A stretch of DNA of 64,000 nt from Clostridium_AB sp036639235 (lineage in GTDB: Bacteria; Bacillota; Clostridia; Clostridiales; Caloramatoraceae), in assembly GCF_036639235.1 (NCBI RefSeq), contig NZ_JAVWJB010000006.1:18182-82181 (forward strand), given 5' to 3'. The notes beneath the pieces were generated by a model. The model made no database searches, was not told the origin of the DNA, and was given only the letters and a program-made list of their open reading frames with translations. This document shows, piece by piece, positions 44,756 through 54,300 of the stretch; position 1 is the stretch's first letter, and every line of letters begins with the position of its first letter. The translations under genes were made by a program, and so were the position numbers.

Positions 44756-45286
44756 CTACTCCATAAATTCCTTAGAATATACTACAGTCCCATTTACTCT
44801 ATCTAAAGAATTCTCATTAAGTTCAAGTGCCATAAAGCACTCATCTGGAACCTCAAAAGGAGGATATATTTCATAGTCACTCGCCTTATTAAATCCAAAT
44901 CGTGGATAATATTCAGGGTGACCTAATAATATTATTGAATCGTAATTAAGATTCTTAGCAATCCTTATAGACTCCTTAATAAGTCTACTTCCAATTCCCT
45001 TTCTTTGATGGGATGGAATAACTGAAACAGGTGCTAGTGCTAGTGCCTCTACACTTCCTGATTCACCTTTAATATTAATCTTAGTTAGCATAATATGACC
45101 AAGAATAACCCCTTCACATTCTGCTACAAGTGATAACTCCTTAATAAAAGCATCACCTTTTCTTAATCTATTAACTAATAAATGTTCCCTATGGTCACTA
45201 TATTCTTCATTTTTAAATGCTTCTTCAATTAAAGATTCAACATCCTTATAATCTTTTTCTTCTTCTTGTCTAATTATTATATCCAT
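44756..45286 (-). CDS. GNAT family N-acetyltransferase
   Basis: 176 residues. APVSVIPSHQRKGIGSRLIKESI holds the acetyl-CoA binding loop (QRKGIG), and GHPEYYPRFGFNKASDYEIYPPFEVPDECFMALEL is typical of the YhbS-like subgroup, small acetyltransferases of unknown substrate. ATG follows AGGAGGTAGCT. It is followed by DUF1294 with a 38-bp gap and may be co-transcribed with it. Confidence 0.9.
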   Translation of the reverse strand: MDIIIRQEEEKDYKDVESLIEEAFKNEEYSDHREHLLVNRLRKGDAFIKELSLVAECEGVILGHIMLTKINIKGESGSVEALALAPVSVIPSHQRKGIGSRLIKESIRIAKNLNYDSIILLGHPEYYPRFGFNKASDYEIYPPFEVPDECFMALELNENSLDRVNGTVVYSKEFME

Positions 45287-45330
45287 AGCTACCTCCTATC
45301 GTTATATTTATTATACCCTAAAACAGTAAA

Positions 45331-45350
45331 AAGGCTGCATATGCAGCCCT
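45331..45350 (-). terminator. Terminator of the EFR1-type gene
   Basis: Palindromic stem GGCTGCAT / ATGCAGCC, followed on the minus strand by TTTTTACTGTTTT; it abuts the stop codon. Confidence 0.85.
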
Positions 45351-46120
45351 TATATAAATAAACTTGGTTGTTTTCTTTTAATGCATTTCTCTTCTAAGAA
45401 ATTTACAAAGTATGTATATGTTTCATTATCCATGTATTTAGCATTAGCCGGGCATCCCTTTATACATGCACAGCACTTAATACACTTATCCTTATCTGTT
45501 AATCTAGGATTCATCTCATCAATAGCATCTACAGGACATAATTCTCTACACATCATACAGTCAATACAATTATCCCTTGTACAAGGAGAATACTTAGGTG
45601 ATTCTTTTCTCTCCTTAAATGGAAAATTCCCATCAACCTTAACCTCAGTTAAATTATTATCTAAAATACGCTTTTTAATACGTTCTCCAAATTCGTTCAT
45701 ATCTTTAATATCATTACTATCTGGTCTATTTTCCCCTACCTTCCTAGTGTAAGAATGCTCTCCTAAAAATGCAGCTGCTGCTATAACCTTAAACCCATTT
45801 TCATGTAAGTAAGTTGATAACTCAAGTAATGAATCCTCATACTCCCTATTTCCATAATTAACCACAGCAATTACAGGCGTGTTATTACCTTTTAAGCTAA
45901 GTAGCCCACCCTTAATAAGTGGAATTCTTCCTCCATAAACAGGTACCCCTACAACCACAATATCATTACTATTAAATTCTAGAGTCTTACCTCTATTCTC
46001 GCTTTTAGTTAAATCCTTCTCTACATATCTATTACTAATAGCTGAAGTAACTGATATAACCGATTTTTTAGTATTACCTGTTGGACTAAAATAAACGCAG
46101 TGTACATTGTTTAATTCCAT
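45350..46120 (-). CDS. EFR1-type ferredoxin-flavodoxin fusion protein
   Basis: 256 residues. The N-terminal flavodoxin-like domain has the FMN phosphate loop FSPTGNTKK (near 11-19) and VVVGVPVYGGRIP. The C-terminus carries two [4Fe-4S] ferredoxin motifs, CIDCMMCRELCP and CIKCCACIKGCP. The family (EFR1) is common in anaerobes and is thought to pass low-potential electrons. Partners are not visible. ATG follows GGGGAGATAATT. Monocistronic with its own terminator. Confidence 0.9.
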   Translation of the reverse strand: MELNNVHCVYFSPTGNTKKSVISVTSAISNRYVEKDLTKSENRGKTLEFNSNDIVVVGVPVYGGRIPLIKGGLLSLKGNNTPVIAVVNYGNREYEDSLLELSTYLHENGFKVIAAAAFLGEHSYTRKVGENRPDSNDIKDMNEFGERIKKRILDNNLTEVKVDGNFPFKERKESPKYSPCTRDNCIDCMMCRELCPVDAIDEMNPRLTDKDKCIKCCACIKGCPANAKYMDNETYTYFVNFLEEKCIKRKQPSLFI

Positions 46121-46194
46121 AATTATCTCCCCCTAATAAAAAACTAACTACTACTAATCCCTATAATAATTATACACCTAAAAAGCCTGCAGAC

Positions 46195-46226
46195 AAAAAA
46201 GCCATATCAAATAAATTTGATATGGC
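46195..46226 (-). terminator. Terminator of the second ABC-F gene
   Basis: Minus-strand stem GCCATATCAAA / TTTGATATGGC with a short loop and six Ts. Confidence 0.9.
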
Positions 46227-46238
46227 CTAATATACTAA

Positions 46239-47831
46239 TTAGCTATTAAATTTAAGCTCTAGGTACTCGTTGTAAGTCATTTCCTTGTCAATTAGTCCAT
46301 CAGCTGTAAACTCAATAATTCTATTTGCAATTGTTTCAACAAACTCATGGTCATGTGATGTAAATAGTATTACACTGTTGTATGCCTTAAGTCCATCGTT
46401 AAGTGCTGTAATAGTTTCAAGGTCAAGGTGGTTAGTAGGTTGGTCTAGCATAAGAACGTTAGCTCCACTTAGCATCATTCTTGATAACATACAACGAACC
46501 TTTTCTCCTCCTGATAGAACCTTAGCTTGCTTAAGAGCTTCTTCCCCTGAGAATAACATTCTTCCAAGGAATCCTCTTATATAGCTCTCAGCCTTTTCTT
46601 CTGAGTATTGACGTAGCCAATCAACTAGGCTTAGGTCACTATCATTAAAGAATGCTGAGTTGTCATTTGGGAAGTATGAAGAAGTAATCGTAATTCCCCA
46701 CTTAAAGCTTCCTGAATCTGGCTCCATTTCACCAGCTAGTATTTTGAAAAGAGTTGTATTAGCAATTTCATTACTTCCTTCAAAGGCAATCTTATCTCCC
46801 TTTGAAACTCTAAAACTTACATCGTTAAGAATCTTAACACCGTCTATTGTCTTTGAAAGGTTTTCAACAACAAGAATGTCGTTACCAACTTCTCTCTCAG
46901 GCTTTAGTCCAATGTATGGATACTTTCTGCTTGATGGCTGAATGTCATCAATAGTTATCTTCTCAAGAAGTTTCTTTCTTGATGTTGCCTGCTTTGACTT
47001 AGAAGCATTAGCACTGAAACGTGCGATAAAGTCTTGAAGTTCCTTAACCTTATCTTCCTTCTTCTTGTTCTCGTCCTTCATCATTTGAAGAGCTAATTGG
47101 CTTGATTGGTACCAGAAATCGTAGTTACCTACGTAGATCTTAATCTTACCAAAGTCAACGTCAGCAATTTGCGTACAAACCTTGTTTAGGAAGTGTCTAT
47201 CGTGTGATACAACAATAACAGTTCCCTCAAAGTCTACTAGGAAGTTCTCAAGCCAAGCAATTGACTTAATGTCAAGGTTGTTAGTAGGCTCGTCAAGAAT
47301 AAGAACTCCTGGGTTACCAAATAGAGTTTGTGCAAGAAGAACCTTAATCTTCTCAGATCCTGTTAAGTCTCCCATTATCTTATCATGCATATCTACTGGG
47401 ATACCAAGTCCTTGTAGAAGCATTGAAGCCTCTGATTCTGCTTCCCATCCATTCATATCAGCAAACTCACACTCAAGTTCTGATGCCTTAATTCCATCTT
47501 CATCATTAAAGTCAGGCTTTGCGTATAACTCATCCTTTTCCTTCATGATTTGGTATAGACGCTTGTTACCCATAATAACAGTATCCATAACGCTATACTC
47601 ATCGTATGCATGGTGGTCCTGCTTAAGAACAGATACACGAACATCCTTAGGTATTGAAACTTCACCAGTATTGGCTTCAATTTCACCTGATAATATTTTT
47701 AGGAAAGTACTCTTTCCAGCTCCGTTAGCTCCGATAACGCCGTAGCAGTTACCAGGAGTAAACTTTAGGTTAACGTCTTCAAACAGCTTTCTTCCGCCGT
47801 ATCTTAAACTTACATTAGTTACAGTTATCAA
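46239..47831 (-). CDS. ABC-F family ATPase (YkpA/YbiT type)
   Basis: 530 residues, two ABC cassettes without membrane segments. Cassette 1 has Walker A GANGAGKST and Walker B LILDEPTNNLD, but its signature reads LTGSEKIK instead of LSGGE/LTGGE. Cassette 2 has a weakened Walker A (EGSNEIANTT, without the GK-S/T lysine) but a normal LSGGEKVR signature and LMLDQPTNHLD. I start at TTG 47829-47831, which gives the usual MITVTNVSLRYGG beginning and good spacing from AAGGATG; the GTG two codons earlier is too close. It probably acts on ribosomes. Confidence 0.88.
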   Translation of the reverse strand: MITVTNVSLRYGGRKLFEDVNLKFTPGNCYGVIGANGAGKSTFLKILSGEIEANTGEVSIPKDVRVSVLKQDHHAYDEYSVMDTVIMGNKRLYQIMKEKDELYAKPDFNDEDGIKASELECEFADMNGWEAESEASMLLQGLGIPVDMHDKIMGDLTGSEKIKVLLAQTLFGNPGVLILDEPTNNLDIKSIAWLENFLVDFEGTVIVVSHDRHFLNKVCTQIADVDFGKIKIYVGNYDFWYQSSQLALQMMKDENKKKEDKVKELQDFIARFSANASKSKQATSRKKLLEKITIDDIQPSSRKYPYIGLKPEREVGNDILVVENLSKTIDGVKILNDVSFRVSKGDKIAFEGSNEIANTTLFKILAGEMEPDSGSFKWGITITSSYFPNDNSAFFNDSDLSLVDWLRQYSEEKAESYIRGFLGRMLFSGEEALKQAKVLSGGEKVRCMLSRMMLSGANVLMLDQPTNHLDLETITALNDGLKAYNSVILFTSHDHEFVETIANRIIEFTADGLIDKEMTYNEYLELKFNS

Positions 47832-47883
47832 ATTCACTCATCCTTTTCTTTACTTAAAATCTCTATGAATTGTATCATAAATT

Positions 47884-48783
47884 CTAAAAACTTTCATCTC
47901 TTTCAAGTAGATTATACCTTATTTTATCAATTGATTCACTTGAAAGTTTAGCTTTACTTAATAAATAGTAGTCAATAGTACCATAGTTATCCTTAATATA
48001 ATCTATTGTTCTTATCATCCACTTTGGGTTCACCCCTACAACAAGACCTAATTCCCCTACGCTATTACAAAGCTTATTTATTCTTTTTCCGTAGTTTTTT
48101 TCGAATGCTTTATATATATTATCATAATTATAATTGGATAGGGAATAATCTCTAACAATAGCATCCTCGTCTATTCCAATTATCATAAGTATTAATGCTG
48201 TAAGTATTCCTGTCCTATCCTTACCCGAAGTGCAGTTATACATAAGAGGCAGGTTATTATAATCTGAAATAACCTCTAATGCCCTTCCATAGGACTTTGC
48301 ACAATGTTCTACCTGATATATATAGTCATCTGAAAATATTCTATCTAATGAGTTCCTACTAAATAGCATTGCCCACTTAACCTTATTTGAAACCTTTTCA
48401 AATATAGGTATATGAATATATTTAACATTACTAGGTAGCTTATTAGGTCTGGTTTCAAATGCTCTATTTTCCCTAAGGTCTACTGAAGTTTTAATTCCTA
48501 GTTTTTTTATTTTCTCTAAATCATCTTCACCTGCAAAGGAAAGTCTATCGGTTCTATAAATAAGTCCACTTGAAACCTTCTTACCACATCTTGATTGTAT
48601 CTTACCAATATCCCTCATATTATGAATATTATCAAGTATAACTATTCTTTCATCTACCCTATCTTCCTTATGTATAAATGTGTTCTCCACTGGACTAAAG
48701 GGTTTAACTCCTACTCCTCCAAGTCTTATAAAAAGCAAAACCCCTACTAAGAAAACAACTATTCCTACTATGAATACCCCCAC
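47884..48783 (-). CDS. Membrane-anchored tyrosine phosphatase (Y_phosphatase3 type)
   Basis: 299 residues. One N-terminal helix (MGVFIVGIVVFLVGVLLFI) then a phosphatase domain: NIHNMRDIG and SGLIYRTDRLS near the start, SVDLRENRAFETRP, then the P-loop NCTSGKDRTG with nucleophile C184 and R190. Such enzymes dephosphorylate phosphotyrosine proteins or phosphoinositides. The start is GTG (48781-48783) with GGGGTGA upstream. It follows the H-NOX chemoreceptor gene by about 90 bp on the same strand. Confidence 0.88.
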   Translation of the reverse strand: MGVFIVGIVVFLVGVLLFIRLGGVGVKPFSPVENTFIHKEDRVDERIVILDNIHNMRDIGKIQSRCGKKVSSGLIYRTDRLSFAGEDDLEKIKKLGIKTSVDLRENRAFETRPNKLPSNVKYIHIPIFEKVSNKVKWAMLFSRNSLDRIFSDDYIYQVEHCAKSYGRALEVISDYNNLPLMYNCTSGKDRTGILTALILMIIGIDEDAIVRDYSLSNYNYDNIYKAFEKNYGKRINKLCNSVGELGLVVGVNPKWMIRTIDYIKDNYGTIDYYLLSKAKLSSESIDKIRYNLLERDESF

Positions 48784-48872
48784 TTATTCACCCCACTTTA
48801 CCTATAATAATAGGGACTTAGTAAACTAAATCCCTATTTAAAAACCTTTTTTATAATCTAATTAAGACACTA

Positions 48873-50678
48873 TTATATCTTATAGATATCTATTTCTCCT
48901 GAGAACTCCTCAGTTAACTTTTGGAAGTGGTTAACACTTTCAGTTAGGTTCTTAATTTCATGTGTATATGTTGTAACACTTGCACTTACTTCCTCTGAAG
49001 AAGCTGAGTTCTCCTCTGCAATTGCAGCAAGTGATTCTATCTTATCGTATATATTTGAAGTTGCATCTATTTGTAAACTTAATCTTTCAGCTGTTTCAAC
49101 TATATTCTCAGTAACCCTTTGAATATTACTATTAGCTGTACTACTTTCATCTACTGCAGATGAAAGTATTCTATTTTCCTCACTAAGTATTACAAACTGC
49201 TTTTCAACATCTTCAACAAGTGATTCAATATCTCCTACAAACTGATTTAGGTTTGAGTTTATTCTACTTACAGCATCACTTGACTGTTCTGCAAGCTTTC
49301 TAACCTCATCTGCAACTACTGCAAACCCTCTGCCCTGTTCTCCTGCTCTTGCTGCCTCTATTGAAGCATTAAGTGCTAATAGATTAGTTTGTGATGCTAT
49401 ACTATCAACAAGGGCAACTATACTTGTAATACCCTCTGCCTTATTCTTAAGTTCTACACTATTATTCTTAACTCCCTCAAAGCTACTTAGAATATTTTGA
49501 AGTTTATTTGCCGTATCCATAACACTATTAAAGCTAGCTTCAATAGTTTTCGCTCCATCCTCAAGGTCGTTTTTATTTTGTCTTTCAATATCTACAATAT
49601 GTTTAATTTCCTCAATACTTGTATTAAGTAGTGCAACGGAACCCTCAGTCTCTTCTGCTTGAAGCATAGAAGCATCTGCAAGCTGTTCTACTACACCTGA
49701 TATTTCATTTGATGCCATGTCCATTCTTGAAGCTATATCACTAAGACCCTTGCTAAATGTATTCATCTCATCAGTCATGCCCTTAAATCCAACAAAATCA
49801 GCACGAACCTTAGCCTTATACTCTCTAAGTACTCCATAAAGCTCCTCAAAATCATCATTTGTCCTCATATCTATATCTTCTGAGTAACAGTTTCCCTCAA
49901 GTTCTTCTAATTGCTCACCAATAAACTTTAAAGGTGATTTTGCAAGTAAACTAAATGATACTGCAGGTGCAATAAATGCACTAACAACTGAAGCTACTCC
50001 CATAGCCCATCCACTTAAGACAAGTGCACTTAATCCATAAAGAGCTAGGAATATAAGTGTTGATAGTAGTGAAACCTTAATGCCAATGCTTTTTATAAAT
50101 CCAAGTGACATTATCTTATTAACCTTAAATGTCTTCTTGTAGTAAATCTTATTAGTAAATGTAAGTCTAAGCTTTAGATAATCACTTCTTCTTTCAACCT
50201 CTTCAACCTTAAGATTCTCATTAAAGTGTTTAGATGCACCACTAAGTAAGCCTTGAAAATAGTCAAACATCCCCCTATTGGATGAATATGTAAACTCAGC
50301 TTCATAATCTGATATAGGCTCTATGTTAAGTATAGGAGGTCTAGCCCCTGGAATTTTCTTAACAACAACCACATGTACATCATACATAGATCTTAAGAAG
50401 TTATATAAATTATCATGCTTGAAAAAAGCTGGATAGTCTCTTAAAAACGATTCAACATTTTCCTCCCCAATCTTATTCCATAATGACTTAATATCTATTC
50501 CCTTAGATGAAGATACAGTTTTCATAATAGTTTGCACCTTAGCATCATCTATATCTTCAAATGGTGTAAACACTTTATCTCTAGGCATACCTGCACTTTC
50601 TAGCGATTTGGCTACTATTTCACTATCATACATTCTCTGGATAGTTTTAAGCCAAGTTCCAACAACTAGTGCTTTCAT
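48873..50678 (-). CDS. H-NOX methyl-accepting chemotaxis protein (heme gas sensor)
   Basis: 601 residues. Residues 1-185 form an H-NOX domain with proximal heme ligand H102, the heme-propionate motif Y131-S133-R135 and P115. The distal pocket has W9, N74 and Y140, the set that hydrogen-bonds O2 in Thermoanaerobacter H-NOX. Two transmembrane helices follow (about 200-245), then a cytoplasmic signalling domain with the hairpin tip EAARAGEQGRGFAVVADEVRKLAEQSSDA. It should couple O2 or NO binding to CheA activity. ATG follows AAAGGTGGGG. Two HD-GYP genes diverge from it. Confidence 0.95.
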   Translation of the reverse strand: MKALVVGTWLKTIQRMYDSEIVAKSLESAGMPRDKVFTPFEDIDDAKVQTIMKTVSSSKGIDIKSLWNKIGEENVESFLRDYPAFFKHDNLYNFLRSMYDVHVVVVKKIPGARPPILNIEPISDYEAEFTYSSNRGMFDYFQGLLSGASKHFNENLKVEEVERRSDYLKLRLTFTNKIYYKKTFKVNKIMSLGFIKSIGIKVSLLSTLIFLALYGLSALVLSGWAMGVASVVSAFIAPAVSFSLLAKSPLKFIGEQLEELEGNCYSEDIDMRTNDDFEELYGVLREYKAKVRADFVGFKGMTDEMNTFSKGLSDIASRMDMASNEISGVVEQLADASMLQAEETEGSVALLNTSIEEIKHIVDIERQNKNDLEDGAKTIEASFNSVMDTANKLQNILSSFEGVKNNSVELKNKAEGITSIVALVDSIASQTNLLALNASIEAARAGEQGRGFAVVADEVRKLAEQSSDAVSRINSNLNQFVGDIESLVEDVEKQFVILSEENRILSSAVDESSTANSNIQRVTENIVETAERLSLQIDATSNIYDKIESLAAIAEENSASSEEVSASVTTYTHEIKNLTESVNHFQKLTEEFSGEIDIYKI

Positions 50679-50905
50679 TTAATCCCCACCTTTTTTGTTA
50701 TTTCATACTAATATATATTATGATAAATAAATTATTCCATATTATCAATAATCTTTAATAAATTATCGTCACTTTTATACAAAATACTTATGACTTTCAT
50801 AAAAGTTTTTTTAAATTTTTATAAACTTATCACTTTTATTGTTCATATAATTATTTATTTCCGATAATAGTATATAGTATAAATATTTACAGTTAGGAGA
50901 ATCTT

Positions 50906-52150
50906 ATGCAAAAGTTTAACCTTTTCGAGCTAATAGATGCTATTTCTATGTCAATTGACATAGCAGAATCTACTATATCGAAGGAAAAAGAATTTCACAG
51001 GGAGAACTTCTATAGTTCACCAAGCCTTGCTAACCACAAATTTTTTAACCATTCAAAGCGTACATGCTTTGTAGCACTTAAGATTGCAGAAAAAATTTCA
51101 TATAATGATAGGTTTTTAGAAGATGTTTACATCTCCTCTATGCTACATGACATAGGTGTTTGCTGTAATCTAGTAGAATCACACACAACTCCTGACTTTA
51201 TAAAAACCCATACAGAAAAAGGTTATATGCTAGTATCTAAACTTCCATTTAATAGTGAAGTTAGTGAAGCAGTTAAATACCACCATGAAAACTATAACGG
51301 AACAGGTCCATATGGAATTTCTGGTGCTTCACTTCCCATTAAAGCACAGATTATAAGACTAGCAGATGTATTTGAAATATTATACAACTCAGATGAAGCT
51401 AATTATCTTCAAAGGGATAAAATAACTAAGTGGGTTATATCCAATGAGAATATTATTTTTTCTAGTAAAATAGTTAAGGCTTTTCTAGATGTTCAGTCAA
51501 ATGATTGTTTTTGGTGGGATTATGAAATGCTAGGATTTACCTCTGCTAACTTCGATGTTCACTTAAAGGTTAAGAGCCTTCCAATAACAATAGACGAACT
51601 TCGTGATATTGCATATGTATTTGCTGATATTATAGATAATAAAAGTAGCTTTACCTATCAGCATTCATATAATCTTGCAGATCTTGTGATTAAGCTTTGT
51701 GACTTTTTAAATTATGATTACGAAAAGAAAACCCGTCTTGAGATTGCAGCACTACTACATGATATAGGAAAGCTTGCAGTTCCTGAGACTATACTTACAA
51801 AAAATGCTACACTTAATGATTTAGAATTCTCAATTGTTAAGTCCCATGCATATTATACAAGAGTAATACTTTCAAAAATTAATGGACTTGAAGACATAGT
51901 TGATATTTCCTCTAACCATCATGAAAAGCTTGATGGCACAGGTTATCCACTTGGACTAACAGCTAAGGATCTATCATTTGATTCACGTATGATGGCAATT
52001 TGTGATATATACGATGCACTAACAAGTACTCGGCCATATAAGAAAAACTTTACTAAGCAGGATACCTTTGCAATAATCGATAAAATGGCTAATGAGGGCA
52101 AGGTTTGTAAAAAAGCCCTATCTATTTTTAAGGAGTGTTTTGATGATTAA
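50906..52150 (+). CDS. Tandem HD / HD-GYP domain protein
   Basis: 414 residues with two HD-type domains. Domain 1 has SSMLHDIGV and YHHENYNGTGPYG; domain 2 is a full HD-GYP with AALLHDIGKLAVPE, KSHAYYTRVIL, NHHEKLDGTGYPLGL and DIYDALTSTRPYK. HD-GYP proteins hydrolyse cyclic di-GMP; domain 2 looks catalytically complete and domain 1 degenerate. There is no membrane anchor. ATG follows GTTAGGAG. It diverges from the H-NOX chemoreceptor. An upstream CCGATAAT (50861-50868) resembles a motility sigma factor -10 box, but no matching -35 was found. Confidence 0.88.
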   Translation: MQKFNLFELIDAISMSIDIAESTISKEKEFHRENFYSSPSLANHKFFNHSKRTCFVALKIAEKISYNDRFLEDVYISSMLHDIGVCCNLVESHTTPDFIKTHTEKGYMLVSKLPFNSEVSEAVKYHHENYNGTGPYGISGASLPIKAQIIRLADVFEILYNSDEANYLQRDKITKWVISNENIIFSSKIVKAFLDVQSNDCFWWDYEMLGFTSANFDVHLKVKSLPITIDELRDIAYVFADIIDNKSSFTYQHSYNLADLVIKLCDFLNYDYEKKTRLEIAALLHDIGKLAVPETILTKNATLNDLEFSIVKSHAYYTRVILSKINGLEDIVDISSNHHEKLDGTGYPLGLTAKDLSFDSRMMAICDIYDALTSTRPYKKNFTKQDTFAIIDKMANEGKVCKKALSIFKECFDD

Positions 52151-52180
52151 ACTGGGAACAAAACTTTGTTCCCAGTCTGT
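52151..52180 (+). terminator. Hairpin after the tandem HD gene
   Basis: Stem ACTGGGAACAAA / TTTGTTCCCAGT with almost no loop, directly after the stop. The T tail is weak (CTGTT). Confidence 0.6.
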
Positions 52181-52355
52181 TAACCAAGTCAACAAACTAT
52201 TATAAAAACTTATTCCTTATTTTATCTTTTTTAGAAAAGACCCTATTCTTTTGAATATATTCCACGATATATAAAATAGTGATTATTTTTTAATATTTTT
52301 TATAGTGTCCACTAAATTTTTCACTATATTGGATAATAAGTGGAGAGGTGTTAAT

Positions 52356-53420
52356 ATGAAAGCTACAAAAATCAGTAACTTAACCGACAAAGATGTTTTA
52401 GCTTTAGATATTTCTACTAATGATGGTTGTGTTGTACTTTCAAAAGGAACAGTATTAAGTAAGGATTATATAAAAAAACTTCATTCCTTTGGAATAAAAG
52501 AAGTATATGTTGAGGATGAACTTGATTATAAGGAAGGTAGTCGTCCTAAGGTAGACATGCCTAAGGCACGGGAAATAACCCTTCAAAATTATCGTCAAAT
52601 ATTTTCAGAGGTAGCCAAGGAAAATACCCTTGATACAGAAAAGTTATTCGAATCAACTACTAGTATAATATCAGCAGTGCTTTCAAAAATTGAAGATGAA
52701 ACACTTGATATTCTATATACTGTTAATCCGTATTTCTGTCACTATACACATGCACTTAACACAGCCGCATTATCAATATTTCTAGGTATAAAACTAGACT
52801 TATCAGATACCCAATTATCAGAACTAGCATCTTCTGCCCTATTACATGATGTTGGAATGTATAAACTTCCAGCTGATGTACTTGAAAGGGAAGGAAGCCT
52901 AACCGATGAAGATGTGGCTATCGTAAAAAAACATACTATTTATGGATATGAAACAGCTGAATCTGCAAAAACTTTAACAGACTCAATAAAGAAGGCAATA
53001 CTTCACCATCATGAAAAATTTGATGGAACAGGATATCCTTTTAGACTTAAAGGAAAAAACATCCCATTATACTCAAGAATTATTGCTATTGCAGACATTT
53101 TCTGTTCACTAACCACTAAGACAAGCTATCATAGTGGATATTCCTATCCTGAAACATATGAATTTATATTAGCAAGTTCAGGTAAGTATTTTGATCCAGA
53201 TATTGTAGATATATTTAGAAAACATTTTGTTATGTACCCAAATAATACAAAGGTTACTCTAACTAATGGTCAAAGTGGAACTGTAATTTCCCAAAATCAA
53301 GGTTTCCCTGATAGACCAGTTTTAAGAATAACTAAGGACAGTAAAGGTATAGAGATTCTTCCTATTACTGTAAATCTTATTAAGAAAACTAACTTAAAAA
53401 TAGACAGAATCTTGACTTAA
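52356..53420 (+). CDS. HD-GYP domain cyclic di-GMP phosphodiesterase
   Basis: 354 residues. The N-terminal 110 residues resemble the DUF3391-type accessory region (LALDISTNDGCVVLSKGTVLSKDYIKKLHSFGI). The HD-GYP domain follows: HYTHALNTAALSIFLG, SALLHDVGMYKLP, KKHTIYGYETAE, HHHEKFDGTGYPFRLKG, IADIFCSLTTK. The metal ligands appear complete. I start at ATG 52356, after GAGAGGTG; the longer frame lacks a ribosome site. It lies 205 bp after the other HD gene with a hairpin between, so it is a separate unit. Confidence 0.9.
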   Translation: MKATKISNLTDKDVLALDISTNDGCVVLSKGTVLSKDYIKKLHSFGIKEVYVEDELDYKEGSRPKVDMPKAREITLQNYRQIFSEVAKENTLDTEKLFESTTSIISAVLSKIEDETLDILYTVNPYFCHYTHALNTAALSIFLGIKLDLSDTQLSELASSALLHDVGMYKLPADVLEREGSLTDEDVAIVKKHTIYGYETAESAKTLTDSIKKAILHHHEKFDGTGYPFRLKGKNIPLYSRIIAIADIFCSLTTKTSYHSGYSYPETYEFILASSGKYFDPDIVDIFRKHFVMYPNNTKVTLTNGQSGTVISQNQGFPDRPVLRITKDSKGIEILPITVNLIKKTNLKIDRILT

Positions 53421-53452
53421 GTTACTAGTCAAGTTTTCCCCACATTAAATTA

Positions 53453-53486
53453 GGCTATCTTGCATGCAAGATAGCCACTTTTTTAT
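53453..53486 (+). terminator. Terminator of the second HD-GYP gene
   Basis: Perfect palindromic stem GGCTATCTTGCA / TGCAAGATAGCC followed by ACTTTTTT. A smaller stem CTTGAC / GTCAAG with TTTT lies just before it (53411-53436). Confidence 0.9.
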
Positions 53487-53576
53487 GTTTAAATTATGAT
53501 CTAATCAATATTCTTAAGTAAAATTCGGATCTTTATTAACCTTTATCAAGGCTTAAATTATCAGTAAACCTATTTA

Positions 53577-54215
53577 TTATCTGCATTTTGGAGCAACTAT
53601 AGGCTCTACCTTCTTGTATATTAATAATACTACAGCTGATACTACTATCCCCTTTAATAGGTTAAATGGTAGTATGCTATATAAGATTACTGTTTCAAGA
53701 TTTGTTACAAGTGATGTAACCTGTGATGCCATCTCTATTACTCCACTTATTGGAATACCAAGTGCTGATTCATATAACGGAATTAACACATAGTAATTAA
53801 ATATACAAGCAACTAAGCTCATTACTATTGTTCCTGCCGCTACCCCTATTGTAGCTGACTTTATGCTCTTTGACTTTCTGTAAATAACTGATGCAACATA
53901 TACAAAAACAGCACCAACTATAAAGTTCGCCATCTCTCCAATACCTGCTGTACTTGAAGTTAGTAAGTGAATTAAATTTTTGATAAGTTCTATAGCAACT
54001 CCTGCAAGTGGTCCTATAGCAAATCCACCAATAATAGCTGGTATATCACTTAGGTCAATTTGAAGGAAAGCTGGGAAAATTGGCAGCGGAAAATCTAGCA
54101 TCATAATAATAAATGCTATAGCTGATAAAATTGAGATTTTGATAAGTGTGTCTGCCTTCATCTTAGATGAAGAGCAACACTCCTTTGAGTAGCTTGGCTC
54201 TTTTTCTGTGTTCAT
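53577..54215 (-). CDS. ribU: RibU, riboflavin-specific S component of an ECF transporter
   Basis: 212 residues with six predicted transmembrane helices. RibU features: LSAIAFIIMMLDFPLPIFPAFLQIDLSDIPAIIGGFAIGPLAGVAIELIKNLIH, and GEMANFIVGAVFVYVAS. It binds riboflavin and needs the shared EcfAA'T module, which is not in the window. I start at ATG 54213-54215 after AGGAGGGG; the long frame runs back into the riboswitch terminator. An FMN riboswitch with a terminator lies directly upstream, confirming the substrate. Confidence 0.95.
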   Translation of the reverse strand: MNTEKEPSYSKECCSSSKMKADTLIKISILSAIAFIIMMLDFPLPIFPAFLQIDLSDIPAIIGGFAIGPLAGVAIELIKNLIHLLTSSTAGIGEMANFIVGAVFVYVASVIYRKSKSIKSATIGVAAGTIVMSLVACIFNYYVLIPLYESALGIPISGVIEMASQVTSLVTNLETVILYSILPFNLLKGIVVSAVVLLIYKKVEPIVAPKCR

Positions 54216-54253
54216 AATACCCCTCCTAGTTATACAGGGCCAAGGGATAGCAT

Positions 54254-54283
54254 AAAAAAATGCTCCCGAAATAATCAGGAGCA
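54254..54283 (-). terminator. Intrinsic terminator of the FMN riboswitch
   Basis: Minus-strand stem GTGCTCCTG / CGGGAGCAT with a 6-7 nt loop and seven Ts, between the aptamer and ribU. It is the expression platform that stops transcription when FMN is bound. Confidence 0.9.
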
Positions 54284-54300
54284 CAAAAATACCTATGCTG

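Noticed and set aside
45381..45752. 123-codon plus-strand ORF opposite the EFR1-type gene
   Set aside because: Antisense shadow; the minus-strand frame has intact ferredoxin motifs.
47182..47745. 187-codon plus-strand ORF inside the second ABC-F gene
   Set aside because: Antisense shadow of a well-supported gene, no ribosome site and no recognisable protein.
50842..50868. Motility sigma (SigD) promoter before the tandem HD gene
   Set aside because: CCGATAAT fits the -10 box, but no TAAA -35 is found at 14-16 bp.
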